Numbered from the stretch's first letter, positions 1 through 6,966 are shown. The stretch is DNA of 6,966 nt from an uncultured Pseudomonadota bacterium (GCA_938004375.1 CALKWH010000181.1:1-6966); one strand, 5' to 3'. A program made the numbers and translations. Notes: generated from the sequence alone by a model not told the origin.

Positions 1-47
1 GATATCGTATTCGGTGACTGGAGTTCAGACGTGTGCTCTTCCGATCT
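1..47 (+). other. Illumina read-2/P7 adapter (contaminant)
   Basis: Bases 14-47 match, without mismatch, the 34-nt Illumina read-2 adapter that begins GTGACTGGAGTTCAG and ends CTCTTCCGATCT. Bases 1-13 fit the index side of the P7 oligonucleotide. They read either as GAT plus a 10-nt index, or, read on the minus strand, as an 8-nt index (CGAATACG) followed by the P7 tail with one mismatch. This is synthetic sequence. It should be trimmed, and any reading frame using it is partly artificial. On the minus strand it adds the tail DRKSTRLNSSH to gene A. On the plus strand it creates the false start MTGVQTCALPIS. Confidence 0.98.
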
Positions 48-655
48 CCGTTCAGGTCGGCGCCTTCGCACGCTTCACCGTACATCTCCTGGATCTGCGC
101 GTCGCCGCACCGCCCGAAGGTCATGCAGGCCGTGAGGTCGAAGCGGCAGTCGCCGCCGCAGCCCAGAGAGCCGCCGTAATAACCGAGGGTTTCGCAGGTC
201 TCGCCGGCCAGGTCGTCACTTTCGCACTGCTCGACGGGGCCGGAGATGACCCCGTCTCCGCAGGTCGCCGCCGCCTCGCAGCCGGCGGTGTCGAAGCGGC
301 AAGTGGCCGAGCAGGCCAGGGTGCCCGCGCCCAGGCCCAGGGAGGCGCAGGTCTCGCCGGCCAGGTCCGCGCCCTCGCAGTCCTCGCCGTACACGACCTG
401 GATGATCCCGTCGCCGCAGCGGCCCCCCGTGCATGCCGACAGGTCCAGCGTGCAGTCGGCCGTGCACCCCAGCGCCCCGGTCTGCTCGTAGTACCCGAGC
501 TCGGTGCAGGTTGTCTGGGGCATGGCGGCGCCGTCGCAGACCTCGCCCAGATCGAGCAGGCCGTTTCCGCAGCCGGTTTTCTTGGCGTCGTCGTCGCAGG
601 CCGAAATGGCAGTGGACAGGGTGAACAACAGGGACAACAGGATGAATCTTGGCAT
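48..655 (-). CDS. Cysteine-rich repeat lipoprotein, N-terminal part (gene A)
   Basis: The predicted role is an exported lipoprotein of unknown ligand. Starting at the ATG at 655-653, 202 codons can be read before the adapter at 47; the 3' end is missing. The start is supported by a GGAG-type Shine-Dalgarno site 6 nt upstream. Residues 1-19 are a short lipoprotein signal peptide with a hydrophobic core (FILLSLLFTL) and lipobox ISA-C20. An acidic DDD follows, then four repeats from C29, each with six cysteines (pattern CGDG...GE.C(D/E)G...TC..LG...G.L.C...C.FD...C). The family resembles the cysteine-rich repeats abundant in myxobacterial secreted proteins. Its four repeats match the first four of the divergent gene B in order, at roughly two-thirds to 70% identity by eye. 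No lysine occurs from C29 onward. Whether it also carried an RCC1 region is unknown because the C-terminus is lost. Confidence 0.88.
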
Positions 656-661
656 GGCGTA

Positions 662-666
662 CTCCC
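662..666 (-). promoter_or_regulatory. Ribosome binding site of gene A
   Basis: On the minus strand GGGAG lies 6 nt before the ATG at 655-653. This spacing supports that start over any internal ATG. Confidence 0.65.
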
Positions 667-678
667 GGGTGACGAAAT

Positions 679-707
679 AATCTACTTGAACGTCGGCAGT
701 TTGCCAA
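679..707 (-). promoter_or_regulatory. Candidate sigma70-type promoter of gene A
   Basis: Read on the minus strand: TTGGCA (702-707) as the -35 box with 5 of 6 consensus bases, a 17-bp spacer, then TAGATT (679-684) as the -10 box with 4 of 6. Transcription would start near 672, leaving a leader of about 17 nt that still contains the Shine-Dalgarno site. The region is richer in A+T than the genes on either side. The call rests on box matching alone. Confidence 0.42.
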
Positions 708-726
708 CCACCAGTTCAGTTTTCCA

Positions 727-755
727 TTGAAAATGTCATCCCGACGCGGTATGGG
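727..755 (+). promoter_or_regulatory. Candidate sigma70-type promoter of gene B
   Basis: TTGAAA (727-732) matches the -35 consensus at 5 of 6 bases. After a 17-bp spacer, TATGGG (750-755) matches the -10 consensus at only 3 of 6. Transcription would start near 762, giving a leader of about 23 nt to the ATG at 785. The arrangement mirrors the divergent promoter of gene A, and the two -35 boxes are about 20 bp apart, so one regulator could act on both. The -10 box is weak. Confidence 0.33.
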
Positions 756-773
756 GAACCATCAACCCCGACC

Positions 774-777
774 GGAG
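774..777 (+). promoter_or_regulatory. Ribosome binding site of gene B
   Basis: GGAG lies 7 nt upstream of the ATG at 785. It supports that start, which is also the one that yields a proper lipoprotein signal peptide. Confidence 0.65.
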
Positions 778-784
778 ACAGGCC

Positions 785-841
785 ATGAGGAAATCCAGGT
801 TATTGTTCGCGTTTTGTTTATCTTTGTTATTTGCTTCCTGC
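785..841 (+). other. Lipoprotein signal peptide of gene B, rich in rare Leu codons
   Basis: These 19 codons encode a charged N-terminus (RKSR), a hydrophobic core and the lipidated Cys19 candidate in LLFASC. All five leucine codons are TTA or TTG (three TTA, two TTG) and both Arg codons are AGG, whereas the downstream gene uses almost only CTG and CTC for Leu. Asp follows the cysteine at +2. That residue is an inner-membrane retention signal in E. coli but is not reliable in distant lineages. Confidence 0.75.
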
Positions 842-3800
842 GATGACGGCGGACAGAACACGCCGGTCCCCTGCGGCAACGGCGCGCTGGATCCCGGCGA
901 GGCCTGCGACGGCGACGAGGTGCCGGTCGAGGGTTGCTCGGCGCTCGGCTATTATCAGCAGACCGGCGACCTGGCGTGCGCGGCCGACTGCACGCTGGAC
1001 CTGTCGGTGTGCGCCGGGCGCTGCGGCGACGACGCCATCGACGAGGCCTTCGGAGAGCAGTGCGAGGGCGCGGACCTGGCCGGCGAGACCTGCGCCAGCC
1101 TCGGGCTGGGCGTGGGCACCCTGGCCTGCACCGACGCCTGCCACTTCGACACCACCGGCTGCGAGGTGGCGGCGGTGTGCGGCGACGGGGAGCTCGACGT
1201 CCCGGAGGAGCAGTGCGAGGGCGCGGACCTGGGCGGCGAGACCTGCGAAACCCTGGGCTACTACGGCGGCGACCTGTCCTGCGACAGCGACTGCACCTTC
1301 GAGCTGGTGTCCTGCGCCACCTTCGGGCGCTGCGGCGACGCCCAGGTGCAGACCGCCCACGGCGAGGACTGCGACGGCGCCAACCTCAACGGCGGCACCT
1401 GCGTGGCGCTGGGGTTCTACGGCGGCGACCTGTCCTGCGGCGCGGCCTGCGCCTTCGTCCTCACGAACTGCGAGGCCGTCGGCCGCTGCGGCGACGACGT
1501 CCGGCACGCGGACTGGGGCGAGGTGTGCGACGGCGCGGACCTGGACTCCGAGACCTGCGAGACCCTCGGCTACCACGGGGGCACGCTGGCCTGCGATCCC
1601 GGCTGCCAGGCCTTCGACCTCACGGATTGCGAGGCCGCCGGGCGCTGCGGCGACGGGACCGTGCAGGCGGGCTTCGGCGAGGCGTGCGACGGCGCGGACC
1701 TGAACGGCGAGACCTGTGACACCCTCGGATATTACGGCGGGACGCTGGCCTGCGACGGGCTCTGCGGCTTCGACCTCTCCGGGTGCGAGGCGGTGGGGCG
1801 CTGCGGCGACGGCCTGTACCAGCCCGCCTACGGGGAGGAGTGCGACGGCGCCATCCTGGGCGGGTCCACCTGCGCGGACTACGGCTTCTACGAGGGCGCG
1901 CTCTCGTGCGGCCTCGACTGCCGGCTGGTGACGACGGCCTGCGCGCAGCGCTGCGGCGACGACGAGGCCCAGACCGCCCACGGCGAAGCGTGCGACGGCG
2001 CGGATCTGATGTCGCAGACCTGCCAGACGCGCGGCTACTATGGCGGGACGCTCGCCTGCAACGCCGATTGCGCGGGCTTCAACGAGGCTTCTTGCGTCGC
2101 GATGGGGCGCTGCGGGGACGGCACGGTTCAGGCGGGCTTCGGCGAGGCATGCGATGGCCTGAACCTGGTGGCGCAGACGTGCCAGAGCCGCGGCTATTAT
2201 GGCGGGACGCTCGCCTGCGCCGCCGACTGCCAGGCGTTCGACGAGAGCGCCTGCGTCGTCGAGGGCCGCTGCGGTGACGCGACGGTGCAGGCTGCCTACG
2301 GCGAGGTGTGCGACGGCCTGAACCTGAACTCCCAGACCTGCCAGACGCTCGGCTACTATGCCGGTTCCCTCACCTGCGACGCCGACTGCCGGGGGTTCGA
2401 CGAGAGCGTGTGCGCGGCGGTCGGCCGCTGCGGCGACGACATCCTGCAGCCGGGCTACGCCGAGGTGTGCGACGGCACGGCCCTGAACTCCCAGACCTGC
2501 GTCCTGGCCGGCTATTACGGCGGTTCGCTGGCCTGCACCGCGAACTGCCAGGCGTACAATTACGACAACTGCATCGCCACCGGGCGCTGCGGCGACGGCG
2601 CGGTGCAGACGGGCTACGGCGAGGAGTGCGACGGCGGGAATCTCAACGGCGAGACCTGCCAGACCCAGGACTTCTACGTCGGCATCCTGGAGTGTGGCTC
2701 CGACTGCCGCTTCGTGCTCACGGGCTGCTCCCAGTATTGCGGCGACGCCTGGGCCCAGACCGGGTACGGTGAGCAGTGCGACGGGACCGACCTGGACGGC
2801 GAGAGCTGCATCTCCCTCGGCTACTACGGCGGCGACCTGTCCTGTGACGCCGGCTGCCAGTTCGGCCTGACCTCCTGCGAGGCCGCCGGCTTCTGCGGCG
2901 ACGCCCTCGTGCAGCCCACCCACGAGGACTGCGACGGCACCGCGCTCGAGGGCGAGACCTGCCGCTCCCTGGGCCACTTCACCGGCACGCTGGGCTGCGA
3001 CTCCCTGTGCGGCTTCGACGAGTCGGACTGCCACGCGGTGGTGCAGATCTCCGCCGGGTATCAGCACGCCTGTGTGCTGCTGGACGACGGCACGGTCAAG
3101 TGCTGGGGCTTCAACTTCCGCGGCGCGGTGGGGCCTGCGGCAGAATATTATCAATGTACGCCCGTGACGGTCCCAGGTCTCTCCGGAGTGACCGGGATTT
3201 CCTCCGGGTATTATCACACGTGTGCGGTAATGGCAGACGGAACGGCTCGCTGCTGGGGATTAAACAACTACGGACAACTGGGAAACGGCAGTTTCACCGA
3301 TTCCACCAATCCTGTCCAAGTGATGGGAATTGTCGACGCTGTCTCCATCGAAGTCGGAAATTATCATTCCTGCATCGTACACACCGACGGGGGGGTCTCT
3401 TGTTGGGGTTGGAACAACGATGGACAACTCGGAACAGGAGACACGCTGGGTCGTGCGGTCCCCGCGAGGGTTTCCTCGCTGACGGATGTCGTCCAGGTAT
3501 CAGCCGGTTACAACAGCACCTGTGCGCGTACCTCCCTGGGGGCTGTGTTCTGCTGGGGGGACAACTATTGGGGAGAGCTGGGGGATGGCACGACGACGGA
3601 CCGATCCACTCCGGTCGCGGTGGTCGATCTCGTCTCGGCCGCCGACCTCGCCGTGGGTGATTATTCGTCCTGCGCCATTCTGGCAGACGGGACGGCGCGA
3701 TGCTGGGGCCGAGGAAGCAATGGCGTTCTTGGAAACGAGGACGTGAGCCTCGTCAACAGCGTCCCCGTGGTCGTCACCGGTCTCACCGATGCGGTGCACA

Positions 3801-5125
3801 TCTCCGTCGATGATGTGCATGCCTGCGCCACGCACGTGAACGGAACCATGCATTGTTGGGGCATGAATTCGAACGGGGAGTTGGGGACCGGGACCACGAC
3901 GTGGAGTCCGGTGCCGGTCCCCGTGCTGGGGATGACGACCGCCATCGGGCTCTCGGCCGGCCACTTCTTCTCCTGTGCCCTGAAGTCCGACGGGAACGTC
4001 TCGTGCTGGGGAGACAACGAGTATTGCGAACTCGGCATGGGAGAACGCAGGAGCAACGTACCGGTCGAAGTCGGGGGATTGCTTGGCGTGGGGGAATTGG
4101 TCGCGGGGGGAGAGTTCGCCTGCGCCACAGACGGGGCGGGCCTGGTTGGTTGCTGGGGACGGAATGCGAACGGCCAGTTGGGGGTCGGTACTACCGAAGA
4201 CACATTTCAGATACAGTATCCGCTCATCGAGACGCCGAATCATCTGGACGCCGGTGCTCACCATGCCTGCGCGACGTTCACGGACGGGACGATGAAGTGT
4301 TGGGGCTATAACGCGTATGGCCAGGTGGGGGATGGTAGCGTCACGGACCGCACGACGCCCGTCATCGTCAGTAGCGTTGATGGCGCAAGCATGGCTGCAG
4401 CCGGCCTTTATCATACCTGCGTCCTGAAGACAGACCGAACGGTTCGGTGCTGGGGGCGCGGGAACTACGGACAACTGGGTGATGGGACGACCAACACCAT
4501 GGCAATCCCCGTGGTCGTGACCGGACTGAACGACGTGATGTCGATCGCCGCCGGTTCCTCACATACCTGTGCGCTGCGCATGGACGGCACCCTTCGTTGC
4601 TGGGGCTACAACAATTCGGGTCAATTGGGTAACGGGACCACCGTCAACGCCACCACCCCGGTGACTCCGACCGGTCTGACCGGAGTCGTCGCCGTTTCGG
4701 CCGGACCGGGTCACACCTGTGTGGTTCTGGCAGACGGGACCGTGAAATGTTGGGGATACAACATGGGCGGCCAATTGGGCGACGGAACGGTCATGACCCG
4801 GACCACACCAGTGACCGTGAGCGGCCTGTCCGGGGCCAGCCGGGTGGCGTGCGGAAATTCCCACACCTGCGTCGTGCGTACCGATGGCTCGGCCTGGTGT
4901 TGGGGCGCAAACTCGATGGGCCAACTGGGGACCGGGAACTACACTTCCAGTCGCACGCCCCTCCAGGTGCCCGGCCTGACGGCGGCATCCCTGGCTGCCG
5001 GCAATGACTTCACCTGCGTGGGGCTCGCGGACGGCACCGCCCGCTGCTGGGGTGACAACACCTACGGTCAACTAGGCGTGACGAACTACCCTTACAGTCT
5101 CGTGCCCGTGCCCGTTCTGCCGTGA
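785..5125 (+). CDS. Giant lipoprotein with 14 six-cysteine repeats and 14 RCC1-like repeats (gene B)
   Basis: A 1446-residue exported protein, probably a surface or periplasmic lipoprotein. No catalytic motif is visible and the ligand is unknown. Residues 1-18 form a signal peptide (RKSR, then a hydrophobic core) ending in lipobox-like FAS-C19; Phe at -3 is less usual than Leu. A short linker (20-29) leads to 14 repeats of 46-53 residues (30-749), each with six cysteines, followed directly by 14 RCC1-like repeats of 46-51 residues (752-1446). The RCC1 fold usually makes a seven-bladed beta-propeller, so 14 repeats suggest two propellers. I count 117 cysteines, about 8% of residues, which implies an oxidising extracytoplasmic location. 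The cysteine region is acidic and has no lysine. Codon use changes abruptly near base 3130. The gene is divergent from its paralog gene A. RCC1 in eukaryotes is a Ran exchange factor; nothing supports that role here. Confidence 0.93.
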   Translation: MRKSRLLFAFCLSLLFASCDDGGQNTPVPCGNGALDPGEACDGDEVPVEGCSALGYYQQTGDLACAADCTLDLSVCAGRCGDDAIDEAFGEQCEGADLAGETCASLGLGVGTLACTDACHFDTTGCEVAAVCGDGELDVPEEQCEGADLGGETCETLGYYGGDLSCDSDCTFELVSCATFGRCGDAQVQTAHGEDCDGANLNGGTCVALGFYGGDLSCGAACAFVLTNCEAVGRCGDDVRHADWGEVCDGADLDSETCETLGYHGGTLACDPGCQAFDLTDCEAAGRCGDGTVQAGFGEACDGADLNGETCDTLGYYGGTLACDGLCGFDLSGCEAVGRCGDGLYQPAYGEECDGAILGGSTCADYGFYEGALSCGLDCRLVTTACAQRCGDDEAQTAHGEACDGADLMSQTCQTRGYYGGTLACNADCAGFNEASCVAMGRCGDGTVQAGFGEACDGLNLVAQTCQSRGYYGGTLACAADCQAFDESACVVEGRCGDATVQAAYGEVCDGLNLNSQTCQTLGYYAGSLTCDADCRGFDESVCAAVGRCGDDILQPGYAEVCDGTALNSQTCVLAGYYGGSLACTANCQAYNYDNCIATGRCGDGAVQTGYGEECDGGNLNGETCQTQDFYVGILECGSDCRFVLTGCSQYCGDAWAQTGYGEQCDGTDLDGESCISLGYYGGDLSCDAGCQFGLTSCEAAGFCGDALVQPTHEDCDGTALEGETCRSLGHFTGTLGCDSLCGFDESDCHAVVQISAGYQHACVLLDDGTVKCWGFNFRGAVGPAAEYYQCTPVTVPGLSGVTGISSGYYHTCAVMADGTARCWGLNNYGQLGNGSFTDSTNPVQVMGIVDAVSIEVGNYHSCIVHTDGGVSCWGWNNDGQLGTGDTLGRAVPARVSSLTDVVQVSAGYNSTCARTSLGAVFCWGDNYWGELGDGTTTDRSTPVAVVDLVSAADLAVGDYSSCAILADGTARCWGRGSNGVLGNEDVSLVNSVPVVVTGLTDAVHISVDDVHACATHVNGTMHCWGMNSNGELGTGTTTWSPVPVPVLGMTTAIGLSAGHFFSCALKSDGNVSCWGDNEYCELGMGERRSNVPVEVGGLLGVGELVAGGEFACATDGAGLVGCWGRNANGQLGVGTTEDTFQIQYPLIETPNHLDAGAHHACATFTDGTMKCWGYNAYGQVGDGSVTDRTTPVIVSSVDGASMAAAGLYHTCVLKTDRTVRCWGRGNYGQLGDGTTNTMAIPVVVTGLNDVMSIAAGSSHTCALRMDGTLRCWGYNNSGQLGNGTTVNATTPVTPTGLTGVVAVSAGPGHTCVVLADGTVKCWGYNMGGQLGDGTVMTRTTPVTVSGLSGASRVACGNSHTCVVRTDGSAWCWGANSMGQLGTGNYTSSRTPLQVPGLTAASLAAGNDFTCVGLADGTARCWGDNTYGQLGVTNYPYSLVPVPVLP
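872..3031 (+). repeat. 14 tandem six-cysteine repeats (coding)
   Basis: These are residues 30-749. The repeats start at residues 30, 80, 132, 183, 235, 288, 340, 390, 443, 496, 549, 602, 652 and 704. The typical spacing is C-x12-C-x9-C-x11-C-x3-C-x6/7-C-x5, with period 50-53. Conserved residues are CGD at the start, GE.CDG, TC..LGYYGG.L.C and C.FD. Six cysteines per unit suggest three disulfides per repeat, though the pairing is not known from sequence. At DNA level this is an imperfect direct repeat of 150-159 bp. Repeats 6 and 9 open with the same 16 residues, and repeats 8 and 9 share 29 of 30 bases (2030-2059 and 2189-2218), signs of expansion by unequal exchange or of gene conversion. 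Confidence 0.95.
3038..5122 (+). repeat. 14 tandem RCC1-like repeats (coding)
   Basis: These are residues 752-1446. The repeats start at 752, 802, 852, 902, 952, 1003, 1053, 1102, 1153, 1201, 1251, 1301, 1351 and 1401. The consensus is SAG..HTC.L..DGT..CWG.N..GQLG.GT....TPV.V.GL. Every repeat keeps a C-x9-C pair ending in CWG, well placed to link neighbouring strands of one blade. Repeat 8 is the most divergent after its GQLG (TTEDTFQIQYPLIETPN), and repeat 1 is irregular at PAAEYYQC. Three extra cysteines lie outside the pairs, in repeats 1, 7 and 13. Two seven-bladed propellers (repeats 1-7 and 8-14) is the simplest fold, by inference. Confidence 0.93.
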
Positions 5126-5127
5126 TC

Positions 5128-5157
5128 CGGGCGCGCAATCACGAACCCGCGCGCTCG
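5128..5157 (+). terminator. Weak hairpin after gene B, possible terminator
   Basis: Bases 5128-5136 can pair with 5149-5157 (nine pairs including one G-U; the core is GCGCGC with GCGCGC) around a 12-nt loop. It starts 3 bases past the stop codon. No T-run follows, only AATTCT, so it is not a classical intrinsic terminator. It could instead protect the transcript end or be chance in GC-rich DNA. Confidence 0.28.
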
Positions 5158-5184
5158 CAATTCTCTAGATAGCAAATCCTGAGG

Positions 5185-5214
5185 TGGACAATCCGGCCGT
5201 TTTTGCCGTAATAT
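5185..5214 (+). promoter_or_regulatory. Candidate promoter of the sugar importer operon
   Basis: TGGACA (5185-5190, 5 of 6 consensus) is followed after 18 bp by TAATAT (5209-5214, 4 of 6). Transcription would start near 5221, with a leader of about 66 nt before the ATG at 5288. Its position in the only A+T-rich part of this gap supports a separate promoter for malK rather than read-through from gene B. Confidence 0.42.
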
Positions 5215-5260
5215 GGGCCCCGTTTCACGACCGGGCGGCCGGCGAGCGGTGCGGCGCGCC

Positions 5261-5275
5261 CCTTGACAGTCAAGG
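5261..5275. promoter_or_regulatory. Perfect palindrome overlapping the malK ribosome binding site
   Basis: CCTTGACAGTCAAGG is a perfect 7-bp inverted repeat around a central A. Its right arm contains the first four bases of the AAGGAG Shine-Dalgarno site. It could be an operator for a dimeric repressor downstream of the promoter candidate. It could also be a short RNA hairpin (six pairs, CAG loop) that masks the ribosome binding site. Function is inferred only. Confidence 0.35.
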
Positions 5276-5277
5276 AG
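5272..5277 (+). promoter_or_regulatory. Ribosome binding site deciding the malK start
   Basis: AAGGAG ends 10 nt before the ATG at 5288 and only 1 nt before the alternative ATG at 5279. The second spacing is too short, so the start at 5288 is preferred. Confidence 0.7.
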
Positions 5278-5287
5278 AATGCACACG

Positions 5288-6414
<1,127 letters not shown>

Positions 6415-6418
<4 letters not shown>

Positions 6419-6914
6419 CGCGCGCCGCCTGGTTGTGGATCGCCGGCATCGTGGTGGTGCTGGGGCTCATCGCCCTGCAGGTCACCCTGCGCCTGCAGGC
6501 GGTGGCCGGCGCGGCGGACCGCGTCGTGCTGTGGCACGCCTACATCGGCAGCGAGGCCGACGCGTTGATGAAGCTGGTGGCCGAGTACAACGCGGATCCG
6601 GAGCTCAACGGGGGTGTGAAGGTCGAGGTTCTCTCGGTCGCTTTCGGCAACTTCCCCGACAAGCTCACCAACGCGCTGCCGCGCGGGCAGGGGCCCGACG
6701 TCTTCATCTACGCCCACGACCGCCTCGAGGACTGGCTGGCCAAGGGGCTGCTCGCGCCCGTGGACTTCTGGGTGCGCCCCGAGGACGTCGGCGACTTCGC
6801 CCCCGAGCGCGCGCTCACGGCCTTCGTGCGCGAGAACCGGCTCTACGGGCTGCCGCTGACGGCCAAGAACCTGGCGCTCTACGTGCGGCGCCTGCCCGAC
6901 GGCACCGACGTGGC
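6415..6914 (+). CDS. malE: MalE-type sugar-binding protein, N-terminal part
   Basis: This is the periplasmic or membrane-anchored solute-binding component of the same importer. Only 166 full codons are genomic; the frame then runs into adapter, whose TAG at 6934-6936 is not a natural stop. Residues 6-24 are a hydrophobic export segment (WLWIAGIVVVLGLIALQV), followed by AVAGAA, which could be cleaved; otherwise it acts as an anchor. The mature part starts VVLWHAY and holds QGPDVFIYAHDRLEDWLAKGLL, which aligns by eye with the E. coli MalE segment GPDIIFWAHDRF, including the Asp-Arg pair that binds maltose there. Trp62 of MalE is Tyr here, and the position matching Glu111 appears to be Lys (LPLTAKNLALYV), so the ligand may differ. 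Some relatives fuse this domain to a MalF permease; the truncation prevents a decision. It overlaps malK by ATGA. Confidence 0.82.
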
Positions 6915-6966
6915 AGATCGGAAGCGCGTCGTGTAGGGAAAGAGTGTAGATCTCGGTGGGCGCCGT
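6915..6966 (+). other. Illumina read-1/P5 adapter (contaminant)
   Basis: The 52 bases match the reverse complement of the single-index TruSeq universal adapter (AGATCGGAAG... through ...CGCCGT), with two mismatches: C for A at 6925 and G for T at 6960. No i5 index lies between the read-1 site and the P5 tail. The mismatches suggest low-quality read tails. It adds the false peptide end DRKRVV and a stop to the sugar-binding protein. Confidence 0.98.

Noticed and set aside
14..730. Plus-strand 238-codon open frame starting MTGVQTCALPIS
   Set aside because: Its start lies in the Illumina adapter and the rest is antisense to gene A. The signal peptide, cysteine repeats and ribosome binding site are all on the minus strand.
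872..3031. Regular 150-159 bp repeats as a CRISPR array or non-coding satellite
   Set aside because: The repeats are in frame throughout, differ mainly at third codon positions and encode a conserved cysteine pattern, so they are protein repeats.
827..3217. Minus-strand 796-codon open frame across the cysteine-repeat region
   Set aside because: It is a mirror of a repetitive GC-rich gene, rich in Ala, Val, Arg and Gly, with no recognisable domain. The plus strand gives a coherent repeat protein with a signal peptide.
3500..4474. Minus-strand 324-codon open frame in the RCC1 region
   Set aside because: It is antisense to a clear run of RCC1 repeats and shows no motif or credible start.
785..5125. 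RCC1 repeats as a chromosome condensation or GTPase exchange factor
   Set aside because: The protein is exported, probably lipidated and cysteine-stapled. No eukaryote-like context supports a nuclear-type role; only the propeller fold is implied.
5263..5268. Perfect TTGACA as a -35 promoter box
   Set aside because: A promoter using it would start transcription after the malK start codon. It is better explained as half of the palindrome at 5261-5275.
5279..5287. Alternative malK start at 5279 (adds MHT)
   Set aside because: The Shine-Dalgarno site would be only 1 nt away, and MASVTF at 5288 is the usual family start.
6934..6936. TAG as the natural stop of the sugar-binding protein
   Set aside because: The codon is part of the read-1/P5 adapter, and a protein of this family should be more than twice as long.

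Overview
The insert is GC-rich bacterial DNA, with third codon positions almost all G or C in most genes. It probably comes from a myxobacterium-like or other former deltaproteobacterial lineage (Myxococcota, Bradymonadota or similar). That assignment is an inference from one protein style typical of those genomes: large secreted lipoproteins that pair a 'CGDG...GE.CDG' cysteine-rich repeat with RCC1-like repeats. No rRNA, tRNA or marker gene is present to confirm it.

Both ends are sequencing adapter, not genome. Bases 1-47 hold the Illumina read-2/P7 adapter and 6915-6966 the read-1/P5 adapter. Only 48-6914 (6867 bp) should be treated as biological, and the genes at both edges are cut by adapter.

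Layout of the insert: (1) 48-655, minus strand, the N-terminal 202 codons of a cysteine-rich lipoprotein (gene A), truncated by the left adapter. (2) 656-784, a 129-bp divergent promoter region with a plausible sigma70-type promoter and a Shine-Dalgarno site facing each way. (3) 785-5125, plus strand, a 1446-residue lipoprotein (gene B) with a signal peptide, 14 six-cysteine repeats and 14 RCC1-like repeats. (4) 5126-5287, an intergenic stretch with a weak hairpin, a promoter candidate and a palindrome touching the ribosome binding site of the next gene. (5) 5288-6418, a MalK/UgpC-type sugar ABC importer ATPase. (6) 6415-6914, the start of a MalE-type sugar-binding protein, coupled to the ATPase by an ATGA overlap and cut by the right adapter.

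Genes A and B are head-to-head paralogs whose first four repeats match in order. They are probably surface or periplasmic lipoproteins of unknown ligand. The malK-malE pair is the front of a carbohydrate importer operon whose permease genes lie outside the window. Nothing in the sequence links the importer functionally to the lipoproteins. The most notable biological features are the 14+14 repeat architecture of gene B, a sharp codon-composition break inside its first RCC1 repeat, and a cysteine pair kept in every RCC1 blade. I see no defence system, mobile element, CRISPR array or RNA gene.
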